This document shows, one piece after another, positions 1 through 6,131 of a DNA stretch of 8,512 bases. The notes beneath the pieces are model-generated. The model made no database searches and was not told where the DNA came from. It saw nothing but the letters and a program-made list of their open reading frames with translations. The translations under genes and the position numbers were made by a program. Position 1 is the stretch's first letter. Every line of letters starts with the position of its first letter. The stretch is from an uncultured Eubacteriales bacterium (GTDB taxonomy: Bacteria > Bacillota_A > Clostridia > Oscillospirales > Oscillospiraceae). The stretch covers positions 1-8,512 of the forward strand of contig CASTQR010000058.1 in NCBI GenBank assembly GCA_949451265.1, read 5' to 3'.

Positions 1-609
1 CTGCTGGACATCCGCCGCCGGGTGGGCATGGTGTTCCAGAACCCGGACAACCAGATCGTGGCCAGCGTGGTGGAGGAGGACGTGGCCTTCGGCCCGGAAA
101 ATCTGGGCGTGCCCTCCGCTGAGATCCGAGAGCGGGTGGACGCCGCCCTGGACACCGTGGGCATGGCGGACTACGCCCGCCACGCCCCCCACCTCCTGTC
201 CGGCGGGCAGAAGCAGCGGGTGGCCATCGCCGGGGTGCTGGCCATGCGCCCGAAGTGCGTTGTGCTGGACGAGCCCACCGCCATGCTGGATCCGGTGGGC
301 CGCAGGGAGGTGCTGGACACGGTGAAGCGGCTCAATACGGAAGCCGGCATCACGGTGGTGCTGATCACCCACCACATGGACGAGGCCGCCCAGGCGGACC
401 GTTTGATCGTCATGCACGACGGGCACATCATGGCCGACGACAGCCCCGCCCAGGTATTCCAGAACGTGGACGGCCTGCGCTCCCTGGGGCTGGAGGTGCC
501 CGAGCCGGTGGCCCTGCTGTACGAGCTGCGGCAGGCGGGGGTGGACGTGCCCCTGACGGCGCTGGGCGTGGACGAGTGTGCCGAGGTTTTGAGAAAACTG
601 CTGGCGTGA
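1..609 (+). CDS. ecfA1: ECF transporter ATPase EcfA1, 5' truncated
   Basis: This is the C-terminal 202 residues of an ABC ATPase of the energy-coupling factor (ECF) transporter. It would pair with EcfA2 on the cytoplasmic face of EcfT and hydrolyse ATP to drive uptake of vitamins or metal ions bound by separate S components. The reading frame is open from base 1, so the start codon and Walker A lie upstream of the window. Visible motifs are the Q-loop (VFQNPDNQ, bases 31-54), the ABC signature LSGGQ (196-210), Walker B ending in LDEP with the catalytic Glu at 271-273, a D-loop (MLDP), and the H-loop His at 370-372. The tail after the nucleotide-binding core ([19 protein letters not shown]) resembles that of the EcfA2 gene downstream, as is usual for this pair. 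Assignment as EcfA1 rather than EcfA2 rests on being first in the operon and on the N-P-D-N-Q Q-loop, against Y-P-E-Y-Q in EcfA2. The fold is certain and the specific name is likely. Confidence 0.93.
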   Translation: MLDIRRRVGMVFQNPDNQIVASVVEEDVAFGPENLGVPSAEIRERVDAALDTVGMADYARHAPHLLSGGQKQRVAIAGVLAMRPKCVVLDEPTAMLDPVGRREVLDTVKRLNTEAGITVVLITHHMDEAAQADRLIVMHDGHIMADDSPAQVFQNVDGLRSLGLEVPEPVALLYELRQAGVDVPLTALGVDECAEVLRKLLA

Positions 610-621
610 AAGGAAAAAATC

Positions 622-1128
622 ATGATGCTGTATTTGAAGGGAGCAAATATGGAAGACCTGGAACAGGAATACGATTTTATCACGAATACGCCTGCGGAGG
701 AACACGGCTTCACGAACCCGGCGTCCGGATGCTCCCGAGATGAATTTGAACATACGATCCTGCCCGGTTATATCAGCGCGGCAAAGGGGCTCGATCTTCC
801 GGCTGGCTGGGTGCCGGAAACGGAATTTTTCCTGTGGGACGGCGGTCAAATTGTCGGCTTATTCCGGATACGGCACTATTTGACCGACGCGCTGGCGCGC
901 GGGGCGGGGCATATCGGTTATGCCGTCGGAAAAGAATTCCGCGGAAAGGGCTATGCTTCGGCGGGCTTGAAACTGACGATAGAGAAGGCATGGGAGATCA
1001 TCCCGGAAGACGAGATTTATATGAGCGTTCACAAGGATAATCCTGCGTCGCTCAAGGTACAGATCAAAAATGGGGCGTATATCCATCACGAAGACGAGCG
1101 GGAGTTTTATACCAGAATAAGGCGGTAA
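622..1128 (+). CDS. GNAT family N-acetyltransferase inserted in the ECF operon
   Basis: A 168-residue GCN5-related acetyltransferase that would transfer an acetyl group from acetyl-CoA to an unknown acceptor. Motif A is visible as HIGYAVGKEFRGKGYAS, with the CoA pyrophosphate-binding R-G-K-G-Y-A at residues 107-112. A motif-B-like NPASLKVQIKNGA follows at 140-152. The overall pattern resembles the COG3981 'predicted acetyltransferase' group, and the length fits a single GNAT domain. The start is the first of two consecutive ATGs, seven bases after AGGA (611-614). The gene begins 12 bases after ecfA1 and ends 26 bases before ecfA2, so it is probably co-transcribed with them. Sampled 60-base stretches are about 47-60% GC, against about 62-70% in ecfA2, and AT-ending codons (AAA, GAA, ATA, TAT) are commoner. 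Together with its position inside a normally contiguous operon, this suggests later insertion or horizontal transfer. The substrate cannot be read from the sequence, and a link to ECF transport is not established. Confidence 0.88.
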   Translation: MMLYLKGANMEDLEQEYDFITNTPAEEHGFTNPASGCSRDEFEHTILPGYISAAKGLDLPAGWVPETEFFLWDGGQIVGLFRIRHYLTDALARGAGHIGYAVGKEFRGKGYASAGLKLTIEKAWEIIPEDEIYMSVHKDNPASLKVQIKNGAYIHHEDEREFYTRIRR

Positions 1129-1147
1129 ATTTCCCGCTCCAAGGAGC
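1096..1147 (+). promoter_or_regulatory. Possible alternative RNA hairpins at the ecfA2 ribosome binding site
   Basis: GAGCGGGA (1096-1103) is perfectly complementary to TCCCGCTC (1132-1139). Part of that second arm, GCTC (1136-1139), can instead pair with GAGC (1144-1147), which overlaps the ecfA2 ribosome binding site AAGGAG (1141-1146). The acetyltransferase stop codon (1126-1128) sits in the loop of the larger hairpin. The layout could couple translation of the two genes, but the competing stem has only four pairs. This is an inference from base pairing alone. Confidence 0.22.
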
Positions 1148-1154
1148 TTGATCC

Positions 1155-2021
1155 ATGGGCGCTATCATCGAAACCAAACAACTCACCCACACCTACAGCC
1201 AGGGCACGCCCTTTGAGCACACCGCCCTGGACAGCGTGGACTTCTCCGCCCAGGCCGGGGAATACCTTGCCGTCATCGGCCGCACTGGCTCGGGGAAATC
1301 CACCCTGATCCAGCATCTCAACGGCCTGTTGAAGCCCACCTCGGGACAGGTGCTGTTTGAGGGCACGGACATCTTCGAGAGCAAGGAGCGCACCCGGCAG
1401 GTGCGCTGCCAGGTGGGGCTGGTGTTCCAGTACCCGGAGTACCAGCTCTTTGAGGAGACGGTCTACCAGGACATCGCCTTCGGCCCCAAAAACATGGGGC
1501 TGGACAAGGACGAGGTGGATCGCCGGGTACGCCAGTCCGCCCGGTTCGTGGGGCTGGAGCCTGGGGTGCTGGAGAGCTCCCCCTTCGACCTGTCCGGCGG
1601 ACAGAAGCGCCGGGTGGCCATCGCCGGGGTCATTGCCATGGAGCCCCGTGTGCTGGTGCTGGACGAGCCCACGGCGGGGCTGGACCCCTCCGGCTCCGCC
1701 CGCATCCTGGACAACATCCGAACCTACCACGAGGAGAAAAACGCCTGTGTCATCCTGGTGTCCCACTCCATGGAGGAGGTGGCCCGGGAGGCCCGGCGGC
1801 TGGTGGTGATCCACAAGGGGACGATCCCCTTCTCCGGCCCCCCGGAGGAGGTCTTTGCCCACGGGGACGAGCTGGAGGCCATGGGCCTGGGCGTGCCCGC
1901 CATGACCCGGGTGTTCGCCCGCCTGCGGGCCATGGGGGTGGACGTGCCCCCGTCGGTGTACACCATCCCCCAGGCCAGGGAGGCCGTTTTGGCTGCTCTC
2001 CACCGAAGGGGGGTGCGATGA
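1155..2021 (+). CDS. ecfA2: ECF transporter ATPase EcfA2
   Basis: A complete 288-residue ABC ATPase, normal length for EcfA2. It forms the second half of the EcfA1-EcfA2 heterodimer that powers ECF-type vitamin and metal import through EcfT. All nucleotide-binding motifs are intact: Walker A GRTGSGKST (residues 42-50), Q-loop Q92 in VFQYPEYQ, signature LSGGQ (146-150), Walker B leading into D170-E171 of LDEPTAGLDP, and H-loop H204 (VSHSMEE). After the core, a tail (VPAMTRVFARLRAMGVDVP) parallels that of EcfA1 and belongs to the C-terminal region used for dimer contact in this family. The ATG is preceded by AAGGAG at 1141-1146 with an eight-base spacer. The gene ends one base before ecfT, so translational coupling is likely. 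No substrate-binding S component is encoded in the window, which fits a shared (group II) module serving S components encoded elsewhere. Confidence 0.95.
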   Translation: MGAIIETKQLTHTYSQGTPFEHTALDSVDFSAQAGEYLAVIGRTGSGKSTLIQHLNGLLKPTSGQVLFEGTDIFESKERTRQVRCQVGLVFQYPEYQLFEETVYQDIAFGPKNMGLDKDEVDRRVRQSARFVGLEPGVLESSPFDLSGGQKRRVAIAGVIAMEPRVLVLDEPTAGLDPSGSARILDNIRTYHEEKNACVILVSHSMEEVAREARRLVVIHKGTIPFSGPPEEVFAHGDELEAMGLGVPAMTRVFARLRAMGVDVPPSVYTIPQAREAVLAALHRRGVR

Positions 2022-2022
2022 G

Positions 2023-2829
2023 ATGGCCTTGCGCGATATCACCCTGGGCCAGTATTTCCCAGGCAAATCCCCCATCCACCGCTTAGACCCCAGGGCCAAG
2101 CTCACCGCCATGATCTGCTATATCGTGGCCCTGTTCCTGGCGAAGTGGCTGGTGACCTACGGCGTCCTGCTGGCGGTGCTGGCGGCGGTGGTGGCGGCGT
2201 CCACCGTCAAGCTGAAGGCCCTGCTGCGGGGCATGAAGCCGGTGGTGTTCATCCTGGTGTTCACCGCCGTGCTGAACATCCTCTACACCCCCGGCGAGGC
2301 CCTGGTGTCCTTCTGGATCTTCAACATCACGAGGGAGGGCATTATCCACGCAATCTTTATGGTGGTGCGCATCCTGATGCTGATCTCCTGCACCTTCCTG
2401 TTGACCTACACCACCTCCCCCCTGGAGCTCACCGACGGGCTGGAGAGCCTGCTGGGGCCGCTGAAGGTGATCCACGTCCCCGTCCACGAGCTGTCCATGA
2501 TGATGTCCATCGCCCTGCGGTTTATCCCCACCCTGATCGAGGAGACGGATAAGATCATGTCCGCCCAGCGGGCCCGGGGCGCGGACTTCGACTCCGGCAA
2601 CCTGATCCAGCGGGCCAAGGCCCTCATCCCCCTGCTGGTGCCGCTGTTTATCTCCGCCTTCCGGCGGGCGGACGAGCTGGCCACCGCCATGGAGTGCCGC
2701 TGCTACCACGGCGGCGAGGGCCGCACCCGGATGAAGCAGCTCCACTACCGCCCCGGCGACGTGCTGTTTATGGCGGGGGCACTGGCGCTGGCTGTCGCCA
2801 TTGGTGTGCTGGGCCATTTCGGGCTGTGA
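2023..2829 (+). CDS. ecfT: ECF transporter transmembrane protein EcfT
   Basis: A 268-residue integral membrane protein, the scaffold that joins the EcfA1/EcfA2 ATPases to interchangeable S components. The N-terminal HRLDPRAKL segment (about residues 19-27) is typical of EcfT. Hydrophobic stretches occur at about 28-60, 72-88, 107-128, 200-213 and 245-266. The cytoplasmic coupling region carries the two arginine motifs that dock into the ATPase grooves: QRARGAD (R185-G186), and AMECRCYHGG around R226. In the second, Cys replaces the Gly of the textbook A-R-G form; variants of this kind occur in Firmicutes. The ATG at 2023 lies nine bases after AAGGGGGG (2006-2013). An ATG at 2018 overlaps the ecfA2 stop but is in another frame. 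The gene follows ecfA2 by one base and precedes truA by 90 bases, the usual Firmicute order. Confidence 0.95.
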   Translation: MALRDITLGQYFPGKSPIHRLDPRAKLTAMICYIVALFLAKWLVTYGVLLAVLAAVVAASTVKLKALLRGMKPVVFILVFTAVLNILYTPGEALVSFWIFNITREGIIHAIFMVVRILMLISCTFLLTYTTSPLELTDGLESLLGPLKVIHVPVHELSMMMSIALRFIPTLIEETDKIMSAQRARGADFDSGNLIQRAKALIPLLVPLFISAFRRADELATAMECRCYHGGEGRTRMKQLHYRPGDVLFMAGALALAVAIGVLGHFGL

Positions 2830-2845
2830 GCGGCCCCTTCCCCCA

Positions 2846-2875
2846 TGCAGCGCGCCGGGGTCGTCGCGCCCTGCA
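2846..2875 (+). other. Inverted repeat (hairpin) between ecfT and truA
   Basis: TGCAG (2846-2850) and CTGCA (2871-2875) form an outer stem. GCGC (2852-2855) and GCGC (2866-2869) form an inner stem after one C/C mismatch, leaving a ten-base loop. This gives nine base pairs, mostly G-C. No T-run follows, so it is not a canonical intrinsic terminator. It may be an mRNA processing or stability element, a weak attenuator, or chance in GC-rich DNA. The rest of the 90-base gap shows only the truA ribosome binding site. Confidence 0.35.
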
Positions 2876-2919
2876 GTCTACGCCCCGTCACAGCGTGCCC
2901 CGGAAAAGGAGGTTCAGCC

Positions 2920-3675
2920 ATGGAGGAACGCAATATCGCCCTGCGGCTGAGCTACACGGGCACCGCCTACCACGGCTGGCAGGTGCAGAAGAACGCGGTC
3001 ACCGTGGCGGAGGTGCTGGAAAAGGCGCTGTCCTCCGTGGTGTGCCATCCCGTCAGGCTCACCGGGGCGGGCCGCACCGACGCCGGGGTTCATGCCCAGG
3101 TCTATGTGGCAAATTTCCGCACCACCTCCGGCATCCCGGCGGAGCGGCTGCCTTTAGCGGTGAATACCCGCCTGCCGGACGATATCTCCGTGTCCAAGGC
3201 CACGGTGGTGCCCGGCTCCTTCAACGCCATCGGCTCCTGCTTGAAAAAGGAGTACACCTATAAAATCTACAATTCCCGCATCCGGGATCCCTTCTATGTG
3301 AACCGGGTGTGGTTCTACCCCAGGCGGCTGGACGAGCGGGTGATGGCCCAGGCCGCCGCCCAGTTCGTGGGCACCCACGACTTCGCCGCCGTCAAGAACG
3401 TGGGCACCGAGACCCGCACCACCGTCCGCACCGTCCACTACTTCGAGATCGAGCGGCACGGGGACATCATCGACTGCCGGGTGTGCGCCGACGGGTTCCT
3501 CTATAATATGGTGCGGGCCATGGTGGGCACCTGCATCTACGCCGCCGAGGGCAAGCTGGATCCGGCGGAGATCCCAGCCATCCTGAGCTCCCGCAACCGC
3601 ACCCTGGCGGGGCCTACGGCTCCTCCCGACGGCTTATACATGACCAACCTGTGGTATGACGAGGGCGTACTGTGA
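2920..3675 (+). CDS. truA: tRNA pseudouridine(38-40) synthase TruA
   Basis: A 251-residue pseudouridine synthase, normal length for TruA, which converts uridines 38, 39 and 40 in the anticodon stem-loop of many tRNAs to pseudouridine. The catalytic aspartate is D54 in GRTDAGVHA. Other family signatures are the N-terminal LRLSYTGTAYHGWQVQ (residues 8-23), the FNAIGSCLKKEYTYKIYN segment, and the C-terminal FLYNMVRAMVGT. The reading frame extends upstream to an ATG at 2845. The ATG at 2920 is preferred because AAAAGGAGG (2904-2912) lies seven bases before it and the product then begins like other TruA proteins. truA commonly follows ecfT in Firmicutes, usually with no functional link beyond co-expression. 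Its stop codon overlaps the start of the next gene by four bases (GTGA). Confidence 0.96.
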   Translation: MEERNIALRLSYTGTAYHGWQVQKNAVTVAEVLEKALSSVVCHPVRLTGAGRTDAGVHAQVYVANFRTTSGIPAERLPLAVNTRLPDDISVSKATVVPGSFNAIGSCLKKEYTYKIYNSRIRDPFYVNRVWFYPRRLDERVMAQAAAQFVGTHDFAAVKNVGTETRTTVRTVHYFEIERHGDIIDCRVCADGFLYNMVRAMVGTCIYAAEGKLDPAEIPAILSSRNRTLAGPTAPPDGLYMTNLWYDEGVL

Positions 3676-4118
3676 ACATTTTTGAGGTCAAAACCGATCA
3701 AAAGCAGTACCTGTCCCTCCTCCTGCTGGGGGACGAACAGGAGGATATGATCGACCGCTACCTGGGCCGGGGGACGATGTACGCCCTGGAGGACGGCGGC
3801 AGCGTGAAGGCCGTCTGTGTCGTCACCGACGAGGGGGACGGCACACTGGAACTGAAAAACCTGGCGGTGGCCCCGGACTGCCAGCGCCGGGGCTATGGGC
3901 GGCGGCTGGTGGAATTCCTGTGTGACATCTACCGGGGACGGTACGCCCGCCTGCTGGCGGGCACCGGGGACAGCCCCCTCACCATCCCCTTTTACGAGGC
4001 CTGCGGCTTCCGCCGCTCCCACGTGGTGCCCAATTTTTTCACCGACCACTACGACCACCCCATCTTTGAGGGGGGCGTCCAGCTGGTGGACATGATTTAC
4101 CTATCCAGGCCACTGTAA
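3672..4118 (+). CDS. GNAT family N-acetyltransferase overlapping truA
   Basis: A 148-residue acetyl-CoA-dependent acetyltransferase of the GCN5-related family. Motif A is LKNLAVAPDCQRRGYGRRLVEF, with the CoA-binding Q-R-R-G-Y-G at residues 71-76. A motif-B-like segment, PFYEACGFRRSH, lies at about 106-117. A distinctive C-terminal stretch (DHYDHPIFEGGVQLVDMIYL) completes the fold. The start is GTG at 3672, sharing four bases (GTGA) with the truA stop; a GAGGG six bases upstream could act as ribosome binding site, so translation is probably coupled to truA. GC content matches its neighbours, unlike the acetyltransferase at 622-1128, and the two proteins are too dissimilar to be a recent duplication. 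The acceptor is unknown: protein N-termini, amino acids, polyamines or antibiotics are all possible. Although motif A resembles RimI, I would not name it so. Confidence 0.88.
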   Translation: MNIFEVKTDQKQYLSLLLLGDEQEDMIDRYLGRGTMYALEDGGSVKAVCVVTDEGDGTLELKNLAVAPDCQRRGYGRRLVEFLCDIYRGRYARLLAGTGDSPLTIPFYEACGFRRSHVVPNFFTDHYDHPIFEGGVQLVDMIYLSRPL

Positions 4119-4131
4119 CGGCGGGGGTTCT

Positions 4132-5316
4132 ATGGACGATCAAAGTCAAAACGAAAAACAGCCCAAAACGCCCGCCTCCAAGCTGAAAGGCTTCCTGGTG
4201 CGGCTCATCGCCACCCTGGTGGTGCTGGCGGTGGGGGTGTCCCTGGTGGTGCTGGTGGCCTTCCGGGATCGGATCAACCTGGACAGCGTCAAGCGCTGGT
4301 TCCATTACCGCTCCCTCACCCGGAGCGACAGCGGCCAGGCGGAGGCCTTCCGCTACGACGGCGACCTGAACTGCACCTTCGCGGTGCTGGACGGGGATCT
4401 GCTGGTCTGCTCGGAGCACGCCATCTCCCTGTACTCCGGCAGCGGCACCCGGTACATCAACCAGCAGGTCAGCATGGAGAACCCGGTGGTGAACTCCAAC
4501 GGTTCCCTGGCGGTGGTGTACGACGCGGGGGGCGGCTCCCTGTACGTGCTGGGCCAGCGCTCCCTGGTGTGGACGGCGGAGGGGCTGGAGGGCATCCTGT
4601 CCGCCCGGCTGAACAAGAACGGCCAGCTCACGGTGGTCACCCAGGCGGCGGGCTACCGGGGGAAGGTGACGGTGTATAACGCCGCCTACGACCCGGTGAT
4701 GAGCGTCAACCTCACCTCCGCCTTTGTGATGGACGCCGCCCTGTCCGACGACGGGCGCACCCTGGCCACCCTCACCGTGGGCCAGCGGGACGGCGCCTTC
4801 ACCACCGGGCTGGAGCTGTACGCCATGAACTACGCCAGCGGCAGCTACGAGGCGGACGTGTCCGCCTCCCTGGGGGGCGGGGTGGCCCTGGACCTGCGGC
4901 ACACCGCCGGGGCGGTGTGGGCCCTCAGCGACCGTGGCCTCACCATCAGCGACCACGAGGGGAACACCATGTCCGCCGACTGGGCGGGCAAGTACCTGCG
5001 GCGGTATACCCTCAGCGGGGACGGTTTTGCCGCCGTCCTGCTGGGCAAGTACCGGGCGGGCAGCCAGGCGGAGCTGTGGATCGTGGATCAGGACGGCGCC
5101 CGCCGCACCCTGTCCCTGAACGAGCAGGTCATGTCCATCTCGGCGGCGGGGCGGTATGTGGCCGTCCTCACCGGCGACCGGCTGGACATCTACACCCAGG
5201 AGCTGGAGCTGTACAGCTCCCTCAAGGGCACCAAGGGGGCCCGGACCGTCCTGCTGATGCCGGACGGCTCCGCCATCCTGATCTCGGCGGAAAGCGCGGG
5301 GTTCTACATCCCCTGA
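4132..5316 (+). CDS. DUF5711-like membrane-anchored beta-propeller protein
   Basis: A 394-residue protein of unknown function. The N-terminus is short, hydrophilic and basic (residues 1-19), followed by one strong membrane segment at about 20-44. By the positive-inside rule the remaining ~350 residues lie outside the cytoplasmic membrane. That region shows about seven or eight loose repeats of a strand-turn-strand pattern, such as NGSLAVVYD, NGQLTVVTQ, DGRTLATLT, DGFAAVLLG, GRYVAVLTG and DGSAILISA, each followed by a strand such as LDIYTQELEL. This is typical of a beta-propeller. Size, topology and position beside CvpA agree with the Firmicute family DUF5711, recognised by pattern and not by search. 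No catalytic motif is evident, so a binding or sensing role is more likely than an enzymatic one. The gene begins 13 bases after the acetyltransferase, with a weak G-rich site (GGGGG, 4123-4127), and probably shares its transcript. Confidence 0.78.
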   Translation: MDDQSQNEKQPKTPASKLKGFLVRLIATLVVLAVGVSLVVLVAFRDRINLDSVKRWFHYRSLTRSDSGQAEAFRYDGDLNCTFAVLDGDLLVCSEHAISLYSGSGTRYINQQVSMENPVVNSNGSLAVVYDAGGGSLYVLGQRSLVWTAEGLEGILSARLNKNGQLTVVTQAAGYRGKVTVYNAAYDPVMSVNLTSAFVMDAALSDDGRTLATLTVGQRDGAFTTGLELYAMNYASGSYEADVSASLGGGVALDLRHTAGAVWALSDRGLTISDHEGNTMSADWAGKYLRRYTLSGDGFAAVLLGKYRAGSQAELWIVDQDGARRTLSLNEQVMSISAAGRYVAVLTGDRLDIYTQELELYSSLKGTKGARTVLLMPDGSAILISAESAGFYIP

Positions 5317-5330
5317 CGCTGTCCATATAT

Positions 5331-5370
5331 CTTCTCTTTGGGGGTTCCCCGCGGGGCGCGGGAGAAGGAG
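5331..5370 (+). promoter_or_regulatory. Possible hairpin masking the cvpA ribosome binding site
   Basis: In the 60-base gap before cvpA, CTTCTC (5331-5336) is complementary to GAGAAG (5362-5367), which runs into the strong ribosome binding site AAGGAGG (5365-5371). Between the arms lie GGGGGTTCCCC (5340-5350) and the palindrome CCCCGCGGGG (5347-5356), which can form small inner stems. The pairing could limit access to the ribosome binding site. There is no T-run for termination. The base pairing is directly visible, but any regulation is inference. Confidence 0.25.
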
Positions 5371-5376
5371 GATGCT

Positions 5377-6075
5377 ATGACATTTTTGTTTGATATTGCG
5401 ATTGTGGCCCTGCTGGCCTTTTTCGCGTGGCGCGGCGCCACGAAAGGGCTGGTGCTGTCCCTGTGCGGGCTGGCGGCGGTGTTCGTGGCCTTTTTCGCCG
5501 CCCAGTTCGTGGCGGACAAGTTCGCCCCGCCGGTGGCCAACATCATCCGCCCGGTCATCGCCCAGAGCTTCCAGAAGGTGGCGCCCCACCCCGTGATCAC
5601 CGACGAGGACGGGGACGGCGAGGAAGACGACGGCCCCGGCTACACCCTGGAGGAGCTGTTCGCCTCGGTGGAAGAGAACGGGCTGTTCAAGGGCTTCTCC
5701 GCCTTCCTGAAGGAGGGCGTGGAGCAGGACGCGGTGGAGGAGGAGCACTGGACCACCCCCGTGGACGCCCTGGCCAACTACTTAGCGGGGGGGATCGCCC
5801 GGTCCCTGCTGTTCGCCATCGTGTTCCTGGCGGTGCAGGCGGCCTGGTTCCTGGCCAGCCACGCCCTGGATATGGCCTTCAAGCTGCCCCTGCTGTCCGA
5901 GGTGAATTTAGCGGGGGGGCTGCTGTTCGGCCTGGTGAAGGGGGCGCTGCTGACCATCGTGCTGGTGTGGCTGGGCCAGCTTTGCGGCCTCGTCCCCGCC
6001 CAGCCGGACACGCCGGTGCTGTCGCTGTTCACGGTGGATAAGCTGTGGGAACTGCTGGCGGGCCTGCCGGAGTGA
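5377..6075 (+). CDS. CvpA family integral membrane protein
   Basis: A 232-residue membrane protein of the CvpA (colicin V production) family. It has two N-terminal membrane segments at about residues 3-20 and 24-48, a hydrophilic middle, then two more at about 138-163 and 178-205. The WRGATKGLVLSLCGL stretch (18-32) is the family's typical first turn (R-G-x-x-x-G), and GGLLFGLVKGALLTIVLVW matches its usual last helix. The middle carries an acidic run, DEDGDGEEDDG (76-86), and a second acidic patch near 114-123; it is longer than in small CvpA proteins but common in Clostridia. In other bacteria CvpA proteins are linked to envelope homeostasis and bile or stress tolerance; the molecular function is unknown. 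An in-frame ATG lies upstream at 5338, but the start at 5377 is preferred because AAGGAGG (5365-5371) lies five bases before it. It follows the DUF5711-like gene by 60 bases, probably in the same operon. Confidence 0.85.
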   Translation: MTFLFDIAIVALLAFFAWRGATKGLVLSLCGLAAVFVAFFAAQFVADKFAPPVANIIRPVIAQSFQKVAPHPVITDEDGDGEEDDGPGYTLEELFASVEENGLFKGFSAFLKEGVEQDAVEEEHWTTPVDALANYLAGGIARSLLFAIVFLAVQAAWFLASHALDMAFKLPLLSEVNLAGGLLFGLVKGALLTIVLVWLGQLCGLVPAQPDTPVLSLFTVDKLWELLAGLPE

Positions 6076-6108
6076 GGATCCCCTTCCGCAAAGAGGAGAA
6101 AGGCCGGG

Positions 6109-6131
6109 ATTTTCCCTGGGGCGCGGAAAAT
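6109..6131 (+). other. Inverted repeat after cvpA
   Basis: ATTTTCC (6109-6115) and GGAAAAT (6125-6131) are perfect inverted repeats around a nine-base loop, 33 bases after the cvpA stop codon. A G-T pair could extend the stem by one. The stem is A/T-rich at its base and is not followed by a T-run, so it is at best a weak terminator for the upstream operon. It may equally be a protein-binding site near the promoter of the Clp gene. Confidence 0.3.

Noticed and set aside
1107..2111. A minus-strand open frame opposite ecfA2
   Set aside because: It mirrors ecfA2, whose nucleotide-binding motifs are all intact. The antisense translation is compositionally biased and has no motif.
2845..2919. An upstream in-frame ATG that would extend TruA by 25 residues
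   Set aside because: No ribosome binding site precedes it, the extra residues do not resemble TruA, and a strong AAAAGGAGG lies just before the ATG at 2920.
622..4118. The two GNAT genes as copies of one gene
   Set aside because: Apart from the general acetyl-CoA-binding motif, their sequences, lengths and base composition differ. They belong to different GNAT subgroups.
4039..5748. A long minus-strand open frame (about 569 codons) opposite the acetyltransferase, DUF5711-like and cvpA genes
   Set aside because: It crosses three plus-strand genes that have good starts and family motifs, and its product is His/Gly/Gln/Val-rich with no recognisable domain. It is a GC-skew shadow.
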